Assembly (NCBI GenBank): GCA_040217175.1
Contig: JAVJNT010000001.1
Coordinates: forward strand, 1,550,001 to 1,614,000
Direction of reading: 5' to 3'
Length of the DNA stretch: 64,000 bases
Source: Phycisphaerales bacterium
GTDB lineage: Bacteria > Planctomycetota > Phycisphaerae > Phycisphaerales > UBA1924
The position numbers and the translations under genes are program-made. Position 1 is the first letter of the stretch. Each line of letters begins with the position of its first letter. Shown here in pieces: positions 58,501-64,000 of the stretch. The notes under the pieces were generated by a model that was given only the letters and a program-made list of their open reading frames with translations, did no database searches and had not been told where the DNA came from.

Positions 58501-61500
58501 GACGTCGCCCGTGATGTTGACCGCGTCGATGGCGTTGGCCGTCGACACGATCGTGCCGGACATGTCGAACGCGGTGATGCTCTGGATGTCGGCGCCAGAG
58601 CGGATGACGCTGTTGATGATCGAGCCGTTGACGAACAGGGCGCCGCGGATGCCGTTATCCACGCTGATGTTGGCACGCATTGAGCCCTGGACGGTGATGG
58701 CCTCGGTGCCGAAGATGCGCAGCGTGGGCGTCACGAATTCGCCCGGAAGCTGCGGGAGCGAGCCGCCCAGATCGCCGTTGACGGTGAGCTGGCGGAGCAG
58801 CGTGGCGCTGACGGTGCCGCTGGTGAGCAGCGAGCCGGTCTCGAGCAGCTGCACGTCGTTGCCGACGAGGATGTTGCCCGAGCCCTGGAAGCCACCGAGC
58901 ACGATCTCGCGGGCGTATCCGTCGATGACGATGTTCGAGTTGCCGAACATCACGGCCTGGACGTCGATGCGTCCCATCGAAGCATCGTCGTTGCTGAGGA
59001 TGCTGAAGTCCTCGAGGGCGCCGGTGTCGCTCGTCACGGTGACGCTGCTGTCGATGCCGGTGCTGATGAGGATCAGCCGGCCGCCGGCCTCGTCCCACAC
59101 GGCCGTGCCAGGCCCGCTGAAGCTGATGGTGCCCGAGGCTGAGCCGCGGGTGAAGTCGATCGACGTGCCCGAGGCGATGACCTCGCCAAGCGTCGAGAAG
59201 TCGAAGCTCGACTGGTCGGCCACGAACGGCAGCATGAACAGGTTGCCGCCGACGACCGGGGTCGCCTGGCCGCCGGTGGTGATGCCCGCGGTGCGGTTGG
59301 GCTGGCCCGTGTCGGTGAAGGCGCTGACGTTGTCGATCGCTCCTCCCACCGATACGTTGCCGATGACCGAGACGCCCAGCGTGTGCAGGTCGTCCTCGGT
59401 GTTGTACAGCCCGTCTTCGCCGGCCACCATGCCCGCGGCGACGGCGACGTTGGTCGCGTCGCCGGCGATGATGACTTCGCGGACGCGGCCCGCCTTGTTG
59501 ACGTCGGTTGCGTCGCCGACGCCGCCTGCGCGTCCGTCGGTGCCCAGGTGGAACAGGCCGCCAGCAACCAGCAGGTTCGACGCCGAGCCCGACACGTTGA
59601 CCGAGCCCACCGAGTTGCCCGCCACGATCTGCGTGCCGAAGCCGGTCGTGTTGGCGTCGTTGGCGATGTTGCCTTCGCCCTGGACGTTGATCTGCCCGAT
59701 GGCGTTGCGGGCGTGGAAGACGGCCTCGAAGATCGAGCCGTTGGTCACGGTGACCACGCCGATGTCTCGGCCGGCGGTGATGCTGGGGCCATCGAAGCCC
59801 GAGGTCACGCCCACGCCGGGAGGAAGCTGGTTACGCAGCGTCGCGGCGCTGATGAAGCTGGACAGCGCCGGGTTGACGCCGATGTCGCCGAAGATGCCGT
59901 CCTCGGACGCATTGACGGTAATGCTGAAGATGGTGTTGTCGGCGTGCACGTCGCCCAACAGGTGGCCGCTGTTGATGACCAGGCTGCCGATATCGCCGTT
60001 GAAGGCCGCCACCGAGCCGCTGGGCAGCAGCGAGCCGTTGTTGATCGTCACGTTGCCGATGCCACCGGAGAAGCTCATGATGCTTCCGGCGTAGTCGCCA
60101 TTGGCCACGACCGAGTTGATCCGGCCGTAAGCCTCGATCGATCCGGTGGGGATGCGGTTGTTGCCCGGGAAGCCCGGTTGGGCACCGATCACCACGGTGC
60201 CGGTGATGGCGTTGGCCACGCGGATGTCCGAGTAGAGCCCGCCGTTGGTAATGTCGATGCCGGCAAGGTCGCCGCGGACGAGCACGACGCTCGGGTCGTT
60301 GATGTCGCCGAGGTTTCGGCCCACGACCAGGTTGGTGAGCGTGCCACTGATGTCGGTGCTCAGCAGCATGTCACGCGCGGCGATGAGGTTGGTGACGTCG
60401 CCGCGATCGGTGCGGGTCTCGAGCGAGCCACGCAGGTCGCCGTCGGTCGCCTCGATGCGGGTGATCGGACCGGTCGCCAGGATGCCGCCGTCGAAGAGCG
60501 TCTCGACGACGAGGCTGTCCAATCGGCCGTCGGGGCCGGTCACGTTGATGTTGGTGGCGGTGATCTCCTGGGCCATCAGGCTGATGAGCGGGCCCGAGAC
60601 GCTGATCTCCGAAGCGCGGATCGCCTCGGCGACCATCATCTGCGTCAGCTGGCCCGTGATGACCTGCGTCGAGCGGAGGTTGTCCGCGTCGAACGAACGG
60701 ATCGTGCCGGCCACGCGGATGTCCGACCGCTGGAACAAGCGGCCCTCGATGAACTCGCGGACCTCGCCGTTGACCTCGAGGAAGGTATCGGCAAAGACGC
60801 CGTCGGTTGATCCGGCGCCCGAGCCGCGGCCCACCGTCAGGTTGTCAAGGTCGCCGCCCACGCTGATGAACGAGCGGAACAACTCGCGAGGCGTACCGCC
60901 GCCGGTGCTGTTGACGATGTTTGCCGCGTCGATATCGAGCACCGAGTCGTTGAACGACATCTGGACGGCGTCGATGTTGCCATCCATGCGGATCGAATCG
61001 GCCGAGAGCGCTGCAATGCGCGTCCGGAACACGGTCGAGTCCTCGTCGCCCGTGAGCACGCGGATCTCGCCGGTGCGAACGAACGCATCGCCGTAGTTCA
61101 CGCCCACCCAGAACTCGTCGAGCAGCGTCGCGCCAACGTAGGCGTCGACGATGCTGCTGTTGCGCAGGCTCAGGTTGTCGATGCCGTTCAGCGCACCACC
61201 GCCGCCCTCACCGACGTTGTTGGCCGCCACGATGCTGCCAAAGAGCGTTGCGTCCTCGGCCACCAGGTTGTCGATGTCATCGACGGCGAAGATGCCGGTC
61301 GTCGCGAAGGCGTCGCCGGAGCGCTGGGCCAGGCCCATGCCGACGTTCAGGTCGACGATGTCGCCGGCGAAGATCGTGCCGAAGATGCCATCGAATCGGC
61401 CCGAGGGCTGGCCGGCGGTCGGCCCGATGTCGGCATTGACGAGCATGTCCTGGATGACGCCCGTGGGGCTCAGGATGACGTCGCCCACGCCGCCGCCAAC

Positions 61501-64000
61501 GCGGAGCAGGGTGAGGTTGCCCGTGCGGACGAAGAGGCCGTCGAGGTACGGGTCGAGCGGGGAACCGATGTCGCTCAGGAACGCACCGCCGCCCGGGTAG
61601 GCGTTATCGCCCACCGGTCGGTAAATGCCGCCGCCCCAATCAGGGTCGATCACCTCCGCGGGGATGGTGAAGGAGTCATCGCGGCCGATGCCCTGGACCT
61701 GCTCGCCGCCGATGCCCACGAACGGCGAGATCCGGCGCGGGCCAAACTCGGGCAGCTGCGTGCGACCGAGATCGCCGACGATCTGGATTTCGTTGATGCC
61801 GACGACGTCGATGGCGACGATGTCGCCGCCGGGCGTGTTGTTGCGGATCTCGTCGAACGCGCCGCCGCCGCTCTGGAAGATCTGCCACACGTCGACCTGG
61901 ATCTCGCCGGAGATGTCGATGGACGACTGCGCATCGGCGCCGGTCACGTCGATCCGGCCGATGCTGATGACGTCGTCGGCCGAGCCCTGCAGCGTCGTGA
62001 TGTTGAGCGTCCGGCCGCCGGTCAGATCGGCTTCGACCGTCGCCAGCGCGACGCCTTCGGCCGAATCGATGCCGATGAAGCGGAGGAACCCGACGACCGT
62101 GCCCTGTGCGCCGACGCCGTTGATTTCGACGAGGAATCGACCACCCGCGTCATCGACGAGCTCGACCGATTCGCCGATGACCAGGTCGATGCCGGCGTCG
62201 ACGCCGAAGGTGTTGGTCAGGTTGGGCGTGTCGATGAATCGGATGTCGCTGCCCGGGCCCAGGTCGAAGTTGACGCCCTGGCTCGAGGTCCGTGCGGCCG
62301 AGTCGATGCCGACGATGATGTCTTCGTCGGAGAAATCGACGTCCTGCGACACGACGAAGCCGCCCACCGTCGAGCCGGCGCTCGTGATGATGCTGACGGC
62401 ATCGCTGGCCACGTGCGAGCCAACGCGGATGAAGCCGATGTCGCCGGCCCCGCCGCCCGTACCGGTGCGGAACACGATGGAGTCCAGCGGGCTCGCCGCG
62501 GGAATCTGATCATCATCGAAGTCGTAGTCGAGGCCGAGGCCACCGGAGATGTCGATGTAGCCGATGCTGCCCGCGACGTTGAACACGATCGCGCCGGCGC
62601 CCGAGTAGAAGTCACCTTCCTCGGGACCGGTGCCGATGACCTCCGACTGGCCCGTGACGAGGTAGCCAAGGTTGCCGCCAACCTGCAGGATGAGCGGCTC
62701 ACCCTCGGTCTCGATGTCCGAACCGGCGTAGATCTCGAACAGGCTGCCCGCGATCGTGAAGCTGCCGCCGGCCAGGTCGGATCGCCGATCGGCCGGATCG
62801 TCGGCGGCCGTGCCGTCGTCGGTGAAGTTGATGTTGTCGTCGGCGCTAGTAGCCGCGCCGGCTCCGTCGAGCAGGTCGGTGCCCGCGCGGATCGATCCGG
62901 TCGAGCCCGACAGCACGTTGACCGACAGGCTATTGCTGATGCCCGACACGCCCGGCGCGAGCTGGTTGGCCGGGAAGCCCATGCCAGAGGCCGTGCGATA
63001 GGCGCCAAGCGTAACGGGAGCCATGCCCGAGACGTTGAGCGCGTAGAACGCACCGGTGGCCGTGCTACCGGTTGCGACGCTGGAAACGACGAGGTAATAC
63101 ACGCCGGCGTACTCGGGCGTGTACTCCAGCACGTACCGGCCCGTGTTGACGAACTGCTCGTCGGACGCGACCGACGCGACCTGACGCCCGCGGGCATCGA
63201 CCAGGCGGAAGTGGAACGACGGGTCGTCGGGAACGCCCTCGACCACCAGCGGCCGGCTGCCATCCAGCGGGATGCCGAACACGTCGACGTTGTCTTCGCC
63301 GGTGTTCACCGGGTCGCCGAAGCTCAGGTCGCCGACGATCTGCACCTGGCTGCCGATGTTGCCGATGAACTCGGCGCTCGCGATCGAGTCGTTGCGGTAG
63401 TACTGCGCGCCGAAGACGGGCGTGAAGTCAAAGAAGCCCGCAGCGACGAGGTCGTTGGTGACCGCCGCCAGCGACGTCTCGAACGTTCCGATCGTCAATT
63501 GGTCGCGGATGGTCGTCTGGACGTCGGCATCACCGCCCGTGTCGATGCCCAGCGGCGTCTCGTACTCGTAGTACCGGGTCACGTCGCGGGGCTGGCGCAG
63601 CACCGAGGAGCTGAGCTCGCCGACGACGGTCGTGTCCATGAGCGAGCGGCCGGCGATGTGCACCTGGCCCAGCGTGCGCTCGACGAGGAGCTGCGAGCCC
63701 GTCTTGGTGATGTCGTTGCTCTCGTCGGGCGCCCACAGCCCCGCGTCAGACGCGACGAACATCGCGCCCAGGTCGCCCTTGACCGTGATCGAGCCGAGGA
63801 CCGAACCAAAGCCCAGCTGGTTGACGGCACCGTTAAAGACCGAGGAGCCAAAGAGCAGGCCGTGGATGTTGATCGAGCCAACGTTCTGCGTGCCCAGCGC
63901 GAAGATGCCCTGGTCGGGGTTGGTGAACGAGTTGAAGGTCGCCGTTCCGCCCGGGTCGTACGTGGAGGACGAGGTGTTGTCGCGATCGAAGGGCGAGCCG
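55555..64000 (-). CDS. Giant secreted beta-helix protein with PPC-like domains and degenerate metzincin-like C-terminus (5' partial)
   Basis: At least 2814 residues; the frame is open to the window edge (GSPFDRDNTSSSTYDP...), so the start lies outside. Most of the visible chain (about 63000 down to 58150) is short beta-strand repeats rich in Gly, Val, Ile, Asp and Asn (GSVSIGG, VNGQ, INITGDV types), as in autotransporter-like beta-helices. Around 57560-56470 pre-peptidase (PPC)-like domains appear (ASDVDLYAITLQAGQILRLG; DVDVFHLNNRQTIRAGDELR). The last 150 residues resemble a matrixin domain, but the HExxHxxGxxH site reads RRVGELLGLRT, with no zinc ligand. It ends SASLLDSILSRI, without dockerin tail. 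Probably a cell-surface or adhesion structure. Confidence 0.85.
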   Translation of the reverse strand, partial: GSPFDRDNTSSSTYDPGGTATFNSFTNPDQGIFALGTQNVGSINIHGLLFGSSVFNGAVNQLGFGSVLGSITVKGDLGAMFVASDAGLWAPDESNDITKTGSQLLVERTLGQVHIAGRSLMDTTVVGELSSSVLRQPRDVTRYYEYETPLGIDTGGDADVQTTIRDQLTIGTFETSLAAVTNDLVAAGFFDFTPVFGAQYYRNDSIASAEFIGNIGSQVQIVGDLSFGDPVNTGEDNVDVFGIPLDGSRPLVVEGVPDDPSFHFRLVDARGRQVASVASDEQFVNTGRYVLEYTPEYAGVYYLVVSSVATGSTATGAFYALNVSGMAPVTLGAYRTASGMGFPANQLAPGVSGISNSLSVNVLSGSTGSIRAGTDLLDGAGAATSADDNINFTDDGTAADDPADRRSDLAGGSFTIAGSLFEIYAGSDIETEGEPLILQVGGNLGYLVTGQSEVIGTGPEEGDFYSGAGAIVFNVAGSIGYIDISGGLGLDYDFDDDQIPAASPLDSIVFRTGTGGGAGDIGFIRVGSHVASDAVSIITSAGSTVGGFVVSQDVDFSDEDIIVGIDSAARTSSQGVNFDLGPGSDIRFIDTPNLTNTFGVDAGIDLVIGESVELVDDAGGRFLVEINGVGAQGTVVGFLRFIGIDSAEGVALATVEADLTGGRTLNITTLQGSADDVISIGRIDVTGADAQSSIDISGEIQVDVWQIFQSGGGAFDEIRNNTPGGDIVAIDVVGINEIQIVGDLGRTQLPEFGPRRISPFVGIGGEQVQGIGRDDSFTIPAEVIDPDWGGGIYRPVGDNAYPGGGAFLSDIGSPLDPYLDGLFVRTGNLTLLRVGGGVGDVILSPTGVIQDMLVNADIGPTAGQPSGRFDGIFGTIFAGDIVDLNVGMGLAQRSGDAFATTGIFAVDDIDNLVAEDATLFGSIVAANNVGEGGGGALNGIDNLSLRNSSIVDAYVGATLLDEFWVGVNYGDAFVRTGEIRVLTGDEDSTVFRTRIAALSADSIRMDGNIDAVQMSFNDSVLDIDAANIVNSTGGGTPRELFRSFISVGGDLDNLTVGRGSGAGSTDGVFADTFLEVNGEVREFIEGRLFQRSDIRVAGTIRSFDADNLRSTQVITGQLTQMMVAEAIRASEISVSGPLISLMAQEITATNINVTGPDGRLDSLVVETLFDGGILATGPITRIEATDGDLRGSLETRTDRGDVTNLIAARDMLLSTDISGTLTNLVVGRNLGDINDPSVVLVRGDLAGIDITNGGLYSDIRVANAITGTVVIGAQPGFPGNNRIPTGSIEAYGRINSVVANGDYAGSIMSFSGGIGNVTINNGSLLPSGSVAAFNGDIGSLVINSGHLLGDVHADNTIFSITVNASEDGIFGDIGVNPALSSFISAATLRNQLPPGVGVTSGFDGPSITAGRDIGVVTVTNGSIFEAVFHARNAIGQINVQGEGNIANDANTTGFGTQIVAGNSVGSVNVSGSASNLLVAGGLFHLGTDGRAGGVGDATDVNKAGRVREVIIAGDATNVAVAAGMVAGEDGLYNTEDDLHTLGVSVIGNVSVGGAIDNVSAFTDTGQPNRTAGITTGGQATPVVGGNLFMLPFVADQSSFDFSTLGEVIASGTSIDFTRGSASGTISFSGPGTAVWDEAGGRLILISTGIDSSVTVTSDTGALEDFSILSNDDASMGRIDVQAVMFGNSNIVIDGYAREIVLGGFQGSGNILVGNDVQLLETGSLLTSGTVSATLLRQLTVNGDLGGSLPQLPGEFVTPTLRIFGTEAITVQGSMRANISVDNGIRGALFVNGSIINSVIRSGADIQSITAFDMSGTIVSTANAIDAVNITGDVFASNILAGADIGRDAAFGGTGVNADRTNGGNLGTVSVGGNFVQSSATAGVLRGADGFLGTTDDVVSGGRSSIGSVSIGGTLVGSNRGSETFGVFATGDIGPVTVNGQAVTEQRNFSVAVLDTLPLVVQVNDIEVVFDGGIYTARVFFNQDMNAQTLRDGLIISEVREGGLVKIRLDQGEDYLFEYDAAQNAAVITFFDSVTRRDLPQLPGVAGPGLYRFELDPNVVRGQNAAARLDADGDGFADDDLFFAGDAFVGDVGDKISPNTLIVDRGFLGPARIDFYGPGSLDTALDDKFQPDALPDVNTPFTLRGFVGDHPDVDAQSFSLASDVDLYAITLQAGQILRLGPNTGSAFNANVDLFGPDFSFQLGVDNASITLPSETSQLREGVVTFGETFLITQTGTFYIAISNTTDPSTPFDVDAIENIEPSAGLVGSYSLTVEVFDDGDSGFSASTNSGNGRNLVEAPFASSFSGPDGIVGTEDDRAQVTIGAYTFTRNPETGIIEGTDGNGVVSTRLSNGTSVTEISSSIGGSGARGRSGEIAADVDVFHLNNRQTIRAGDELRLTVKLSETGADLGGRQSVGALDTIIQDFSGAVQFGLFNTTNSSGVGDGQIVFSPSEFGTVSGAGAEIFAEDDLLRYGTDENGDFFIVAQAPSTGTYAFYIQGVFNADYVVEIERVQRGPGVAAFAGPDGAFGTFDDPQRIIEGRFRYTLDAGDDGIRGTGDDMVISQIDTQSQNVLLEFNGGSIDWLQVGDQLTDLLPFTSAALGFSGNIDGLPVDTFIERELVGNLNDIFQGAGYDVTFSANPSDFQGDDFSTVFVTDSSDPINFTFSADPTSLFFNPFTFGIGGFGLAFEEIYGYAERSDPFNADRNDEAVVFVPQLTALGFNPSEGDVRDLTDALAAAVGRRVGELLGLRTTFLTGPGAAVDVFGANSPGNLPSGDYIVPAFARPLSSRFDPLDDTQFFLGQQNSASLLDSILSRI

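Noticed and set aside
56857-60810. Overlapping plus-strand open frames opposite the giant beta-helix gene
   Set aside because: Low-complexity products in two frames; the minus-strand frame is continuous for more than 2800 codons and has a terminator at its end.

Overview
The window is GC-rich DNA (roughly two thirds G+C by eye) of a planctomycete, most likely class Phycisphaerae. Several family signatures support this together. Four secreted proteins end in a dockerin-like tail (DGxLTIFDFLAFQN...GC) of the type seen in Phycisphaerae. There are prepilin-like proteins with H-X9-DG motifs, four ECF sigma factors in 12 kb, FG-GAP/UnbV surface proteins, and an rpmI-rplT pair without infC. I see no rRNA, IS element, phage gene or CRISPR array. 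One tRNA (Glu, UUC) is present. Placement below class is inference.

Layout. 1-7970: a proton-channel operon (ExbB-like, two ExbD-like proteins, three large envelope proteins of unknown role), most genes joined by short stop/start overlaps. 7999-8412: a stand-alone tRNA-binding domain of the MetRS-beta type. 8427-12889: two ECF sigma modules, one with a putative anti-sigma and a coiled-coil secreted protein, the other with an anti-sigma-like protein fused to a prepilin-like domain. 12996-13797: ribosomal proteins bL35 and bL20. 13865-18862: a receiver-only response regulator, a PBP4-type D-Ala-D-Ala carboxypeptidase, a UbiD-family decarboxylase and a methyltransferase. 18863-21289: an ECF sigma factor fused to a large C-terminal region, followed directly by a prepilin-like gene. 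21448-23597: an ABC exporter pair.

23611-27902: three genes of the arginine succinyltransferase (AST) pathway: class III aminotransferase, astA and astD. The fourth, astB, lies alone at 49592-50989, next to the tRNA. 28049-31851: ZIP transporter, MnmE-like GTPase, YfgM-like TPR protein and RluA-type pseudouridine synthase. 31855-36242: three seven-repeat FG-GAP proteins, two of them close paralogues. A 21-bp tandem repeat separates them from a LuxR-type regulator. 37795-46421: thymidylate kinase, membrane proteins (one cut by an in-frame stop), transketolase, a TauE/Fur/lipoprotein operon and a cysteine-desulfurase-like enzyme. 46422-49239: a TPR protein and a PRC-barrel protein. 51196-55460: pseudopilins, a dockerin protein and a CRTAC1-type protein. 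55555-64000: the 3' part of a giant secreted beta-helix protein, closed by a clear terminator.

Themes: (1) sigma factors and prepilin-like domains are coupled twice; (2) many genes without a Shine-Dalgarno have a TAnnnT hexamer 5-7 nt before the start codon, suggesting leaderless mRNAs; (3) much of the DNA encodes an exported surface layer (beta-propellers, dockerin tails, pseudopilins, giant beta-helix). Convergent genes are often packed with 0-3 bp between stops.
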